DNA of 64,000 nucleotides, taken from Mya arenaria (lineage: Eukaryota; Mollusca; Bivalvia; Myida; Myidae). Shown one piece after another: positions 35,899-48,095 of this stretch. A program made the translations under genes and the position numbers. How positions within the stretch are numbered: position 1 is the stretch's first letter; every line of letters starts with the position of its first letter. The stretch lies in assembly GCF_026914265.1 (NCBI RefSeq), contig NC_069124.1:27126989-27190988 (forward strand). The letters run 5' to 3'. The notes under the pieces are model-generated. The model made no database searches. It was not told the origin of the DNA and saw only the letters and a list, made by a program, of their open reading frames with translations.

Positions 35899-36003
35899 AT
35901 GCGTGTCCGCTCCCTATCTCTAACACGTCTAGAAGAATCCACGTCATCGCGACGAAGTTCAGTCCCAGACATGCCGGCTCAAGTTCACAATTCAAGGACA
36001 AAG
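35899..36003 (+). CDS. Isolated exon-like segment (unassigned)
   Basis: ATG at 35899 opens 35 codons (MRVRSLSLTRLEESTSSRR then SVPDMPAQVHNSRTK) ending exactly at a GTAAGC donor. It is GC-richer than its AT-rich surroundings. No partner exon or family was recognised. It may be a captured exon or chance. Confidence 0.25.
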
Positions 36004-36420
36004 GTAAGCGCTATGGATTCCAAGTAAGCTACCTATCTCTTAGTCCCCTTGAAAGACTGTGAAAATAGAATGATGGTTAGACAGTAGACCATCAGTTAGA
36101 ATAACTAAAATTGTCTGTCTGTAACACTTATTATACAACCTACATTTACAGCCAATGAAATTCCAAATAGGTAACCATTAAGTTTTAGGCTAAATAATTA
36201 GGAACTTCACTTTTCGCGGGTGTTTAAAGGTCCACCAACTGCCACTCATCCGAAACCCAATCCCTACGTCAGATTTTGCGTTGACAATGTGTCAGCAAAT
36301 GAGGTTGTATTCTAAGTCAGGCAGTTGATCTGAATTAAATCTTTAATATTAAGAAGGGCTCGTTCGCTACGCTCAGTCATTAAGATTTTAATTCGGGTAA
36401 TCTTACTATTGCTAATACGC

Positions 36421-36974
36421 TTTGTTAATGTTAAAAGCCTTCAAATATTTTCAATAATATCAATGTTCAACGCAACGACGCATCATTCAAAATCAACTCC
36501 ATATTTTATAATGTAAAACTTCATAGGACAGAATAATACTAGTAATATACATCGTATGTTTGCGGTCCGGATAGACAAATCCGACACGAGATAACGCGCG
36601 TTACGAGGCTTGTTCGTGGACTTCATGACGCGTAATAATTTAAGATCACAGTTGACGTGCAATAGTTCCTCTAAAAATCATTTCTAATTAATATTCTTGT
36701 ATACAGTTATATGAAATAAATTGAAATACCTATCCAGTGTGGAAGAAAAGCATGAGGGAGACATCCAAGAAAACGTTATGATTGATATTTATTGGAAAAT
36801 TAACGTGCTTATTCACATTTAAGTAAAATCTAAAACGCTATTCCAAGGACTCGTTCATGATTCTTTATATAGTGTACTCTTTTGGATGACAAAATTAAGT
36901 GTGGAAATCATTAATAGAAGTGTTAAAACTAAGACTCCAAAAGCTGGAACCCTTTAGCTGATGTTGATTTTAAC
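36421..36974. other. Non-coding stretch before duplication copy 3
   Basis: AT-rich. Nothing recognised. Confidence 0.4.
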
Positions 36975-37704
36975 TTAAATATTGCACTAGAAGACCCCAA
37001 TTTTCATTAGCGTTAAAACTATTGGTTACATAATTTCAGCTTTGTTGTTAATGTGATTTGCTGATTGAGATTATCACGTGGTGTTATCAATGTATTGTTA
37101 AAATGGCAAAACATCAAATACTTTTGTAGAAGTTCTGGTGGACAAGTGGTTGTGGCGTCAGTTTTCTATTTTTTCTTGATAACATCGGTTTGGGTTCACA
37201 CTCCAATAAAACCAAAATACCTTTTTATACTACAATTGTACTTTTCTGCAATTTGGATATCATAGTAAGGAAACATGTGGTTTTAGACGCATAACCTGTA
37301 AAAATGATTGGTCCCAATGAGCGAGTACCTTTAAGGTTCGTTTTCGGTAATCTATTTTTACATCGGTTGTTAATTACCATGTTCTGTGCATATCAAGCAC
37401 ATTCTAAACGTATCACAATATATCTGCCCGAGTGATGTGATGTATCACGGTAGAGAAAGAGCTTAATGTTCTAAACACTAATTTTGGTGATTTGGCCGTA
37501 TAATTATGTTTATATCAGTTGAGTATACCTGACGCGCATTAATGAGAAAGTTTTTTTTTACAATTAATCTTTAAATCGTGAGATTGTCATTATCATCATA
37601 TACAACTCACTACTTTAATTTCTATTTGGATGTACGTTTACTACTTGAACCGTGTATGAACTTTATACGTGTTATTAAATTCGTATTGGTCTTTTCTTGC
37701 CAAC

Positions 37705-39173
37705 ATGCTTGATTTTAATTCTTTGTGTGCTATTGTTATAACTATTCTGGGACTTCTACTCTCATATTGTTACATAGAACAGAAATGGATTTTCTCAGAC
37801 CGGATGTATCCAGACGGACCCTGGGGATTCCCAGTGGTCGGGCATCTTCCGTTGCTTGGAAAATTCCTCCCTTAGCAGCTCATGGAGTGGCGTAAAACAT
37901 ACGGCGACGTTTACAGGATACGTTTGGAAAGCTGGCCCGCAATCGTTGTTAATGGCAACGCTGCCGTAAAAGAGACGACGCCAACGGCCGGTGATGCGTT
38001 TTCAGGCCGCGCCGATTTTGTGACCGCACAGGTGCTCCGTAGTCGGACAGGAGACGAAGATTTCGCGCTTGGAACTTTCTTTCCTACCTATGTTAAGCAA
38101 CGGAAACTGTTAGCGCAAGCCTTGAGAATGTTTACAAATACAAGATAATTGTTCGTAGAAGAAATCGTTGATACTGCGGCCAAGAACTTAGTAAAGACTC
38201 TTGTCGCAAAGTTTTCAGCTGATTCCCTTGAAGGTGCTGTACAATTTGCTGTGGCAAGTATTATGTATCAGATAATGTATGGGAAGTCGAAACAAGTAGA
38301 AAAAGACAATCACGTCAGGGCGATTGCTTACGCGGTAGAGGAGATTAATTGTTTGATGAGAAGTGGAAGCCCAATTGACGTCATGCCCTGACTGAGATAT
38401 GTTATGCCAGGTAAACTGGAAACGCTGCGGAACCTTCAATGCGAATCAGACAAAATTATGTTAACAGAAGTAGAAGAACACTACAAAACGTTTGATAAGG
38501 ACAATGTACGCGATATAACCGATGCTATTCTCAATGCCGCCGAGCAACTGAAACAAGACGATAAAGGCGGGTATGAGCTGACAAAAATTCGGATAATCAT
38601 GACACCACACATAAGACGACACTATGGCTTGTGTTGTACATGGCGGTATACCCGGCCGTCAAGGGCCGTGTCCCATAGGAAATCGATAGCGTCGTAGGGC
38701 AAGAACGGCCGCCTGCGCTCACAGATAAGCCCCGCCTTGTATACACGGCAGCAGTCATTCAGGAAGTCATGCGCATTGTTGCGATGCTTCCGGTTTCCTT
38801 GCCGCACTACGCGATACAGGACGCGATTATTTGTGGCTACCATGTTGACAAAGACACCGTCGTCATCCTTAATATGTTTTCCGTTTCCCACGAAGCAAGG
38901 GTCTGGGGCGACCCTGACAACTTTCGACCCGGGTGTTTTTCTACTGAGAGCGGGGAAATCAACACCTCATTGCTCGGTCACTCACTTCCGTTTGGTCTCG
39001 GACGGAGGCGATGTGTTGGTGAACAATTAGCCAACATCAGCCTCTACATTTTGTTTTCATCTCTCATGCAGCAGTGTCGCTGTTCACTGCCAGGCAGTGC
39101 GGACCTTACATCGGTTCCGGAACTAGTTTCTACCCCGGAGAAATGCAATATCATAGTGCAGAATAGGAATTGA
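37705..39173 (+). pseudogene. Cytochrome P450 (clan 2) pseudogene, copy C, near full length
   Basis: An ER haem mono-oxygenase by family. ATG 37705 begins an N-terminal anchor (MLDFNSLCAIVITILGLLLS), then GPWGFPVVGHLPLLGKF, YGDVYRIRLESWPAIVV, TGDEDFALGTFFPTYVKQRK and FAVASIMYQIMYGKSKQVEK. After helix K (QEVMR) come NMFSVSHEARVWGDPDNF and the haem loop FGLGRRRCVGEQ, ending IIVQNRN and a stop at 39171. Length is about 490 codons, the family norm, without introns. It is broken by stops at 37873, 38146 and 38389, a 31-nt deletion near 38.60 kb that removes the I-helix AGFDTT motif and shifts frame, and a small indel near 38.67 kb. The PERF arginine is also lost (FRPGCF). The haem cysteine is intact. 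Confidence 0.93.
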
Positions 39174-39202
39174 ATTCATTTACGAATGATTGAATATGCA
39201 AT

Positions 39203-39382
39203 ACAGTCGAAACCCTTTGGCTCCATATCGTTAGGTTTGATTTTCTGGTTTGTTCGATCAGGATGCCAAGGTTCGATTTCGTTATACATTAAATAAGCCT
39301 TCCCGCTTGGCTCGATATTCGCGAGGCTCGAGGTATTTCTAGCCGGTCACTGGGATATCGAGCCAACGTGTTTCGACTGTAA
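39203..39382. mobile_element. MITE in the P450 3' flank (copy 3)
   Basis: Inverted ends TACAGTCGAAACCCTTTGG and CCAACGTGTTTCGACTGTA, with inner GGCTC-ATATCG and GATATCGAGCC. It is the counterpart of 18703-18884. Confidence 0.75.
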
Positions 39383-39774
39383 TTTAATAATGACACCACA
39401 CTGGTACTGATATATTTTGTATGCCGACAAACTTGCATCTTCTTATCTCCTCTAAACGGAGTTTCTCATATCCACGAATTATATCTAATACTGAATGATT
39501 GTAGTCAGTTCATCGCCAATCAGAGTGGCCGCTGTGGCTTTATACATGTGTGAATCATTAATATGATTTTAATCAATGATGTTGTCTATATTCATATAAT
39601 ATGTTGTTTTATTGAAAATAAAATGGTTTTCAAATATCTCGGATGGGTTTTATGCATATTTTTATATAGCTTAACAGATGACAATATTTGCTTGTTAATT
39701 AAGGTCAGCCATCCATCAAGATATACATTGTATATTTATATATACACCGATTCCGGGACTAGTTTATATATAAA

Positions 39775-40122
39775 TATTATTTTCAAATCGAAATTGAAAG
39801 AAAGACCAAGCCCGTTTCATGTTGACGAACGTTTACAGTGAAGCTTCGCCTTCAAGAGTCTTGAAATATAATTGTTATGACAGTGTGTGAACTGAATTTG
39901 AGCTGGCCAATTGCAATCTTCCATTTCCAAATGTACCTTATGTAATAAAATTATCTCTACTTTTTATACATTCCTTCTCTTATCATAAAAACCATTGTCA
40001 TCACAAGGCATCCAATATTAACATAATTGTCAATCGGATCCGTTGGGTTTATTCCCTTGCCATTGACATAAATGCCGGAGTGTTCTGTATTTCCATAGCT
40101 TCCTGTACACGAGCGCGACAAA
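39775..40122 (-). pseudogene. Duplicated 3' end of the PLAC8 gene
   Basis: About 300 bp nearly the same as 41938-42236: the last 18 or so codons of the PLAC8 exon (QNTPAFMSMARE, stop) plus its 3' flank. The match starts just inside the exon, where the copy also carries extra bases that shift frame (CGTGTACAGG for CGTACAGG). It is a non-functional duplicate. Confidence 0.85.
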
Positions 40123-40713
40123 TTTATATAACTCACCCGAAAGCATGCAATTCAACTTTGAAACATTTTGCCACTGATCGATCCATTCTTTTAGCAATTG
40201 ATATGTTTAAAAATACAGAATAAATTAGCTGAGTTTAACACATTGAAAAAAAAGGTTTAAAACGTCTACTATGCAATTTTACATTTTAATATTACTTTAA
40301 CGAATATTAAGCGATAATTAATCGCCAGGAAGCATATTGAATATATTTGATGTACCAACAGGAGTGGTATCAAAACCGAGTGTTTTGGCAGAACAAATAC
40401 AAAGAAAATTTCAAGAACAATTAAATAGAGAAACCTCTACTTTGACCTTAATTAAATGCAGGCATTAGAGAGAAACAAGACCTGCTTGGGTAGCTGATAA
40501 ATATATAAGTTTCAAAATGGTAATGGTTATATTTCCTTTTACAATGCGCTTTCAGTTTGGTCAAAGCATGTCTTTTAACATAATTTAATATTATTCGATC
40601 GGTTATTGGCTGTTTTACTTACGACTCCAACTTCGTTTTAGTTCTCGGCCGAAAAACCAACCGCGTACGGAATTTTTGCCATTTGTCACTGACAAAATCC
40701 AGGAATGCGTTAA

Positions 40714-40956
40714 GTGTTATCCTTCGCAAGTAGTTTGGATTACCGAGATGATCAGTGTGGAACAGTGGAGCATTGTCTACGACATTTTGCCCTAAAGTAT
40801 AATTGCCTTCAGGACAGCCAACGCCTGAAAGCAGGTTTGTATAACAACAGTAGGATGGAATTTGAAAATGACACTTTTTCAGGTTGGTTGCAGTTCAAAG
40901 TGAATATTGATGAATTCGGATCACTAGCCGCCCTGCGCCAAAACGAAATATGCTAA
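40714..40956 (+). CDS. Unassigned open frame
   Basis: 80 codons (includes CLRHFALKYNCLQDSQRLK and FSGWLQFKVNIDEFGSLAA) in a locally GC-richer patch. No family recognised, no splice partner seen, and start context unremarkable. It may be a fragment of an unknown element. Confidence 0.2.
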   Translation: MLSFASSLDYRDDQCGTVEHCLRHFALKYNCLQDSQRLKAGLYNNSRMEFENDTFSGWLQFKVNIDEFGSLAALRQNEIC

Positions 40957-41849
40957 TGACTGCCCCATGTTAGCATTTATATGGCAAAGGCTTGTACGTT
41001 GACTGGTATACAGTAAATAAGAATAAATCCTATTTTATGAACTAAAAATACTAGTAAAAAGCGGACGTAGATGGTGGAACTAGTCATTGGAATCAATATA
41101 ATTAGTTGATTGAAAACCATACTAGAACATTATATATGGGGATACAATTTAATTTAGTCGTGTCTCCTGAAAAAAGCGACATATAAGTATTACTTTTGAT
41201 AATGGTTAACATGATAATTGTATGTGTGTATAATTTTATTAATAACAAAGCGATAACAGTAAAAGCTTTAAATGAAAATTTAAAAAAAATAAATAAATCT
41301 GTATATCAAATGTAATTCAGATTTAATATACCTTTTTTAAATTTGGCGAAAAAGGGTGGCCGGGTGACATTCGCCACATAAGTGTGCAAAATGATTTTCA
41401 ATGGTCCGCATAGAAAAGATACAAACAATTATCAAGAATAATTCAAATAATGAGCTGAAAACGATAACTTTGTTAGTGGATATACGGAATCACATTTCTT
41501 AAAATGAATAAATAATGGAAACCTTTAGGTTGTGCTAGTAAATTATGAAAATATGATCTTGATGAAGGCCAACATACTGGTGGGCTTGACGACAGATTTG
41601 TTGTGCAGAGAATATCTGGATTCAACTGTAACTTTAGTGTTAGTAATCCATTCACCAAGGCGTTTATGCTACAGGTTGACAAAATTGTGTAGAAACACAT
41701 TTAAACACTATCCTTTTAGATGGATATTTAAGTTCGTTTGTTCATTCGGTACAAAATATTTTGTCGATCGTTTGTGGCCACTGCTTTGAGATAATATCAT
41801 TTTCTATTAGAACTGATGAATGCAAATTATATAAGCAATACAACAAAAC

Positions 41850-41852
<3 letters not shown>
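40957..41852. other. Intergenic stretch between the two PLAC8 3' copies
   Basis: AT-rich. An open frame at 41532-41789 has no recognisable family. Confidence 0.4.

Positions 41853-41912
<60 letters not shown>
41853..41912. repeat. (TA)n microsatellite
   Basis: Thirty uninterrupted AT dinucleotides, directly 3' of the PLAC8 gene's flank. Confidence 0.99.
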
Positions 41913-41916
<4 letters not shown>

Positions 41917-42175
41917 CAGAATATATCTTATTTTATTTAAATTCAAATCGAAATTGACAGAAAGACCAAGCCCGTTCCATGTTGACGAACGCTTTCAGTG
42001 AAGATTCGCAGTTTGTTAACGGAATTTGAGCTGCCCAATTGCAATCGTTCATTTCCAAATGTACCTTATGTAATAAAATTATCTCTACTTTTTATACATT
42101 CCTTCTTTAATCATAGAACCATTGTCATCACAAGGCATCCAATATTAACATAATTGTCAATCGGATCCGTTGGGT

Positions 42176-43804
42176 TTATTCCCTTGCCATCGACATAATT
42201 GCCGGAGTGTTCTGTATTTCCATAGCTTCCTGTACGAGAGCACAAAGGGGACAGAATGCAATGGTAAGGCAGTCGTGGCATGTGGTACCATCAATGCCGC
42301 TTTGTTCTCTAATCTTCCCTCTCACAATTACAGCCTCAATCAGGTTCAGGATGGGAATAAAATAGACGAGACCTGAAATATATTAATAAGGTACAGATAA
42401 TTTAATCTTCCCTCTCAAACTAACTTCAGGGTGGATATAAAGTAGACTACACCTGAAACATATTGATAAGGGGCAGGGAATGACCCCCCCCCCCTCTCAC
42501 TCTTACAACCTGTCCGAGGTTCAGAATGGGAAAAAAACAAGTCTAGACCAGAAACATTTAAATAACGTACAGAAAATATCATCTTCGCTTTCACACTTAC
42601 AACTTCAATGAATTTCAAAATGGAAATAAAGACGACTCGATCTGAAACATATTTATAAGGTACAGAGGATATCGTCCTCCCCCTCACTCTTACAAATTCG
42701 ATGAGGTTAAGGATTTGAGAAAAAGTAGACTAGAACTGAACCATATTTATAAGGTAAAAATAATGTAATCGTCTCTCGCACACTTATAGACACAAGTTCA
42801 GGATTGGAATAAAGTAAACTATATATACTTATAACCTATTAATAAGGTAATATAAAAGAAAGTTTTATTTAAATATACATAACCATTATATGCTTTCTGA
42901 TAGAAGATAGAGGTGTATCAGTGGAATACAATTGATATTTCATTGTATCAAACAGTGTTTCAATTTTCGGTTATCTAAATTTTAGCCCGTTCTTACGTCA
43001 AAATCAAACTTCAAATTTCATCAGCCTAGGACACAATTTAAATACGTCATATCCTAGAATACTTTGCGTTTGCTTACAATTTGGCGCGCTTTTCCATATG
43101 ATATATTTTAACAAATCCTGTTAAAATATCTTTGGTGCTCACTCGGTTTATATTATAGCAATTTAACACTCAAACAAACAATTGTTTCCTATTTAAAACT
43201 ATTATTTAATATATATATATTATGAACGATCCAGACAATTCAAAAACTGGAATTATATCCAAACATATTTCTAGAAAAAAAATTGGTATTTTTCAATTTC
43301 AATTATATTTCAGTTTAAATAATATTCTTTTCACACCCTATTTTGTATGTTTACGTATATATACGTTCAGTTTTGTTCCGAAAAATAATGCCAAAAACAA
43401 AGGATTGTTTTATCTCATTCAGGGAGACTTATTTAAAGACTATATCCAACATCTCGTGATGCAATAAAACAGATAAAATTACACAGTCAAAAATATTACT
43501 ACGCGCCTATGTCATGTCCGGTGTTCATATGAGCTTGCTATTCATCTAGTCATTGGTAATAGAGTAACATTTTCATGTTTAGAGGTTTTGTTTTGGTATA
43601 TGTTTTCCACATTCACTCAGGTGTAAATAACTTTTGTACAATAACCTTGACAACAATAAACAAAACCTTACCACAAACCACGCAGCGTCCTTCTCCCATT
43701 TTCTCTGCGCTCTGCCCAAAGAGGACGCAAGGGGCCAGATAGGCAATGATACAGAGCCCCAGGTCATCGAAGCAGCTGCACAAACCGTGGGCCCATTCAC
43801 TAGA
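42176..43804 (-). CDS. PLAC8-family small cysteine-rich protein (two exons seen)
   Basis: PLAC8 (cornifelin/DUF614) proteins are small cysteine-rich proteins, often membrane associated, with varied roles; no precise function can be given. Seen on the minus strand: exon 43804-43672 (CAG acceptor, GTAAGG donor) encodes EWAHGLCSCFDDLGLC, IIAYLAPCVLFGQSAEKMGE and GRCVVCG. Exon 42372-42176 (TTTCAG acceptor) encodes GLVYFIPILNLIEAVIVRGK, IREQSGIDGTTCHDC and CPLCALVQEAME, ending MSMARE and a stop. The phase-1 junction restores Gly. The family hallmarks CPCxxFGxxAE-like and C-x-C...QE are present, and the 109 residues equal one whole PLAC8 domain. The short 5' coding exon was not found; it should lie right of 43.8 kb, entering in phase 0. 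Upstream of the last exon is a run of decayed copies of its own start. Confidence 0.9.
42373..42850 (-). repeat. Tandem array of decayed copies of the PLAC8 last-exon 3' splice site
   Basis: Units of 80-97 bp repeat the true acceptor region. Each has ACCTTAT(T/A)AATATnTTTCAG followed by codons like GLVYFIPILNLIE. Acceptor-like points lie near 42453, 42550, 42643, 42738 and 42828, with the real one at 42373. Readable relics are GVVYFISTLKLV, GLDLFFSHSEP and DRVVFISILKFIEVVSVKAK. A poly-C run of about 12 interrupts one unit. Confidence 0.85.
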
Positions 43805-46800
43805 CTGTGAACATTAAGATGCATAATTAAATCAGATCTGAGTACAGATCCACGAACGGTCGCCCACGTGCGCAAACAGTTTTATTGTGCATCTCTGTTG
43901 CATCGCAGCGCATACGCTGTAAACGGGGAACCAAAAAGCAACACCTCTAAATCACTTTTACTGAACCTAAGGCAGATGCGATATTTTTTTTGTAAGATTC
44001 TAAGTATTTGTTTTGTACATGGTCGCATGCATGCTACTGACATTGCGGGCAATTTAGGAATCGGACTTTCATAAAAGCTAGTCAAGTCATAGCGCATTAG
44101 CTATTATGTAATTTTTTGTTGCCTGAGAACTCTATACAATTTTGATATTATTTAAAAGGGTATTGCTAGCTGATTAAATGCAAATTAAATGACGAAAGGT
44201 ATATTATAGATAATGATATTACAGATATTTTCGGCTCAGTTAGAACCGATGCCTTAGAATATTTCAACAATGCCCAAAGGGTCAACACCCAATTTAGGAT
44301 CGGCTTAGGGTCATTATCTGAGTTATATCGATGGTATATAGTTCAGCACATAAAGTTTAAACTCATAGCATGTATCATGTACGTACATTTTACAATGTTT
44401 AAGAGCGATTGATGTTTCATTGCTTTACATTTTCAAAAATATATTACTAAAACCTAATCCATCAAGTAGACATTTAACAGCTTTAAGTTCTTTATTATAT
44501 TTACGTTTGAACATGGGTTGCCTCTAATTGTATTATCATGAATGTACAGATATAAAAGAAGAGTTCGGATAATTTGTTACTTTACACCAACTCTTAATAG
44601 CGCCCTTGTAACATACAACATATAATGGGAATTAAACCAGTTCACTAAGAACAACCGCATTCGAAGTTTCTTGACGGACACCCAACATAATATTTTATGT
44701 ACAAAATTTGTAATGCTACTTGTCAACCTCATTTATATACTCTTCATATTATTCCATATGTCATTAGGATTCTTAAAATTATATTTTATTCGAAATATCA
44801 AGTTTAAATCTGTTTTATATCGCTAAGATAATGTTAAACACATTGAGGGTTGTTTCTTAGTGTTATTTGAAGGTACCATTGTATTTAAATTCGATTGCTT
44901 AGTACGTAAAATGGTCAACAAATTCATCAAGTTATCATCATTTAAATGACCATAAAGATTTACAACGATTACCTATCTCTTCTGAAAAAGCGATCTTTTG
45001 TTCTATAAGCATTGTTGTAAAACCCCACCTACGTGAATACCTGTTCATACAGTTCAGTTGATACCATTTACAAGAGTCTGATTATTTCAACAGCAATGTT
45101 TTTCTATCAGCAAAATTAAAAAGCGTCCCGAACGTTTTTTAAATGATATCTTAACTGCATAACGAACAGCTCCTTAATATTAAAGTACCACTTTTATTTG
45201 ACGATCTGAGTACATTTGTTATTTGTGTGAGTATTCTGTAATAAAGAAATACTCTTTTGTTAGAATAAAAGTTACTTATCTTATTATATTGGGCCTGTAT
45301 ATATCTTCTAAATATCATTTGATTGTATGCTTTCCCATGGAGATGTCACAGTGAAATAAAATTCATATATTATTGATTCGAAAAGTGAAAAAATGGCAAT
45401 GTAGCCAGTTCTTTCAATAAACTCAAACCTCAGCACTTAAGCATAGCATTGAAAGAAGAGTTTTAAATTGTAAGTGTAAAATTGCACTATATTTCACCTG
45501 GTTATCACCAAAAGTAAACTCTTGAGATATTACATTTGGTGCTCAGTCGCTGAAATATATTGCAATCAAACAATAACCCTCTGATAATCCTTGTGCAATA
45601 ACAAAGTACGTGTATATCAATGGCAAAACTTTGGTCGATAATACGCTTTATAAACACAAATGTAACCTAGATTGTTTACATGATAGAATTCACCCTGAAC
45701 AGTTTTTATAACTTAAAAATAGCGTTTTGTCCGATTAACTGTTTATATTTTTTTCAACTTACTTATATCATGCAAACAGACGTAATTTAAATAAGATTTC
45801 AATTTCTTTTTTGTCGCATCAATGACTGCACAAGTTGAAGAAGTATTTGTAGTTTGTCATATTCATTAATGAACAAACAAGTTCTGCCTATATAACGTTA
45901 AGTTGTTGAAATCAGATTTAATATTTATACATTGCTATGTCCAATTTCTCGAAACATCTTAAGTGGGCTATGGTAAGACTGTTATGCCATTCAGCCAAAT
46001 AACTTACCGAAACTTAATTTAACAAATTAAAAAAATATCGTGATTATCATGAAAGCCTCAGAACTCCTCGATATTAGAAAGCTACGCAAATGATAATAAT
46101 CCAAAATATAGTGTTTTTGGTTTGATCATGTTAAAATGGAATTCAGATTGTTCGAGAAATGGAAGTCAGTACGTTTACATTTAGGAATATAACATACTTA
46201 AGCACAGTCTAGTCCATTAATCTATGTGATACATATAAAACGAAAGTAGTAATTCTAATCATTTTGACTTGTGCTTTCAGATTACAAAATTAAAAGGTAG
46301 AGAAATAAAAATGTACTCTTACCATTGTTAGATATCTATATAATTAACACATTCGTTTGTATATATACTGAAAGCATGTATTTTTCGACAAAGTTAAATT
46401 TGTCAAATCTGTTAAACAAAATTTGTTAAACAAGGAAGTTGATGGGATATATATTCGACCGTAATCTTAATAAAGAAAAGCAGTGCTTTGGAAATATGAC
46501 ACCGTGGTATAAAGCACAATGGATTTGAATAGAGCTTCATTACAAAAGCTGTATAGAAGAGCAAAGCTGTTGCGTTACATTCTGTTTAAATCATTAAATA
46601 TGATCTTAAATGATATAACACTTTTAAAACCAAGGATAAGAAGTTTTCACGACATTTACGGTATTAAATGTTGGTTTGCATTTGGGACTAAACAAGCTTT
46701 GTAACTTAACAGTTCACTCCCCGAAATCGATCGTGCCAATGTAAACAAACAATCAGTTCATGATAAGGTCTTAACAAATACATGTTTCTTCATAAAATAA

Positions 46801-47839
46801 TACTAAAGTATACACATGTATTCAACCCATGCGCTACGTATAAAAACATACTGCCTATCTATGTTTTGAATTTCTATAGAAGGCAGTATTTCAAACTGCA
46901 CAGCTCTTTGTAGTACATAATTATACATATTTACTTATGTATTAGAAAAAAATGATATTTAACTGCTTCAAACAATGAATATTTCAGTTTGACAGTATTT
47001 ACTGTTTTGATATTAAACCCACTCTCACTTCTAAATCATACGTCATCGCAAACAGGGCTGGGACACAATTTTAACAAAGATATTTCAAAAATGACGTTAC
47101 TTTCGCATACAATGTGACGCCTTTCTGAGAAACAGCGATTTTAAATGACAAGAACCGAGAGTAGCTAGCTGAACGTTTGAGAGTATTCTTTCAATGTCAC
47201 TTAAGCGTATCGTAAAGATTAGACGACAGGTAATTCAAAAATAATTATAATCGATAAAGATGACAATTGAAAGTCATCTTGCTTTTTAGTTTTCGTTTGC
47301 TATACCCAGAAACCTTACTTGGATGTCTTTCATTATGCACGCTGATTACCTTTTGAGATATTTAAACTCTAGTTTGGGCTTAGTTTAAACTGTCTTACAA
47401 CTTAAAATAAATTATCGTTCACCCTCATGTTCTTACTTTATTTAAATACATGGAATATGACAGTAGATACCCACGAAACAATTATATGTAACTAGATCCA
47501 GTAAGAAAGACTACTCCTGTTGTAAGAGTCAGTTAATTTATTAGCCCAAACCTCCCTTTGTTTATAAATGGTATACATCGAAGATTTTGCGGAAATTAGT
47601 CATGTGATAATCTCGTTTCGTTGTGTGCAAAATTCAATCTGTCAGCCATTAGGGGTTTAGGAGCGTTCAATTCCTCAATTTAAAATTAACTGAGATTGTA
47701 TGAGTATGAAACTTCATACAGGTATTAGCCGAACATTATTGTGTTGTTTACTCGTTTTATCCATCACTGCTGAATGGTACCTCGGACAGATACGAACCTA
47801 CCCTCAACTACCTCCCAAGGTTGTCCTACGACCTAAAGG
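43805..47839. other. Gene-poor AT-rich stretch
   Basis: No exon, RNA gene or repeat family recognised. It should contain the first exon and promoter of the PLAC8 gene, but I cannot place them. Confidence 0.4.
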
Positions 47840-48095
47840 TAAAACTATTCTCGAACATGGAAGAAATCATTGAATGGACTCCTCTTCAAAGGAAGAACTG
47901 TGTATAACTTGATTGTACATGCTTAAAGTTAAAATAACACTTCTCGAACGTGGACGAAATCCTTCAATTAAATTAGCTCTGAAGGGATTATCAAGTATAA
48001 CTTGATTGTACATGCTCAAAGTAAGATACTCCTCGAACGTTGATGAAATTATTGAATGAAATCCTCGACGGAAATATCAAGAATTACTTGATATT
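47840..48095. repeat. Degenerate tandem repeat, about 90-bp unit, three copies
   Basis: Units start near 47850, 47943 and 48032 with CTCGAACnTGGA(A/C)GAAAT and contain ATAACTTGATTGTACATGCT. They do not resemble any coding family. Confidence 0.8.

Larger units (their letters stand above)
31810..36420 (+). repeat. Segmental duplication, copy 2 (P450 3' flank, array 2, distal flank)
   Basis: 31.81-32.15 kb matches 19.1-19.4 kb and 39.53-39.72 kb (GTTTCATTGAAAATGTAATGG; GCCATCCATCATTAGGATG). Array 2 follows, then 34.5-35.8 kb matches 20.7-21.6 kb (CGATTTTGGCTTGTCCGG; AACCTTGTGTCAAATT; AATCAGGCTAT). About 500 bp (35.1-35.62 kb) is present here and absent in copy 1. 36.13-36.42 kb carries the third copy of the palindromic MITE and its spacer. 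Confidence 0.85.
36975..39720 (+). repeat. Segmental duplication, copy 3
   Basis: Upstream flank, P450 copy C, 3' MITE and flank correspond in order to copy 1 (16.96-19.25 kb). Homology ends at GCCATCCATCA (39.72 kb), before the minisatellite. Confidence 0.85.

Noticed and set aside
42415-42687. 90-codon minus-strand open frame
   Set aside because: It reads through the decayed copies of the PLAC8 exon start; not an independent gene.
43579-43875. 98-codon minus-strand open frame
   Set aside because: It is the wrong frame over the real PLAC8 exon (43804-43672), whose correct frame shows the family motif.
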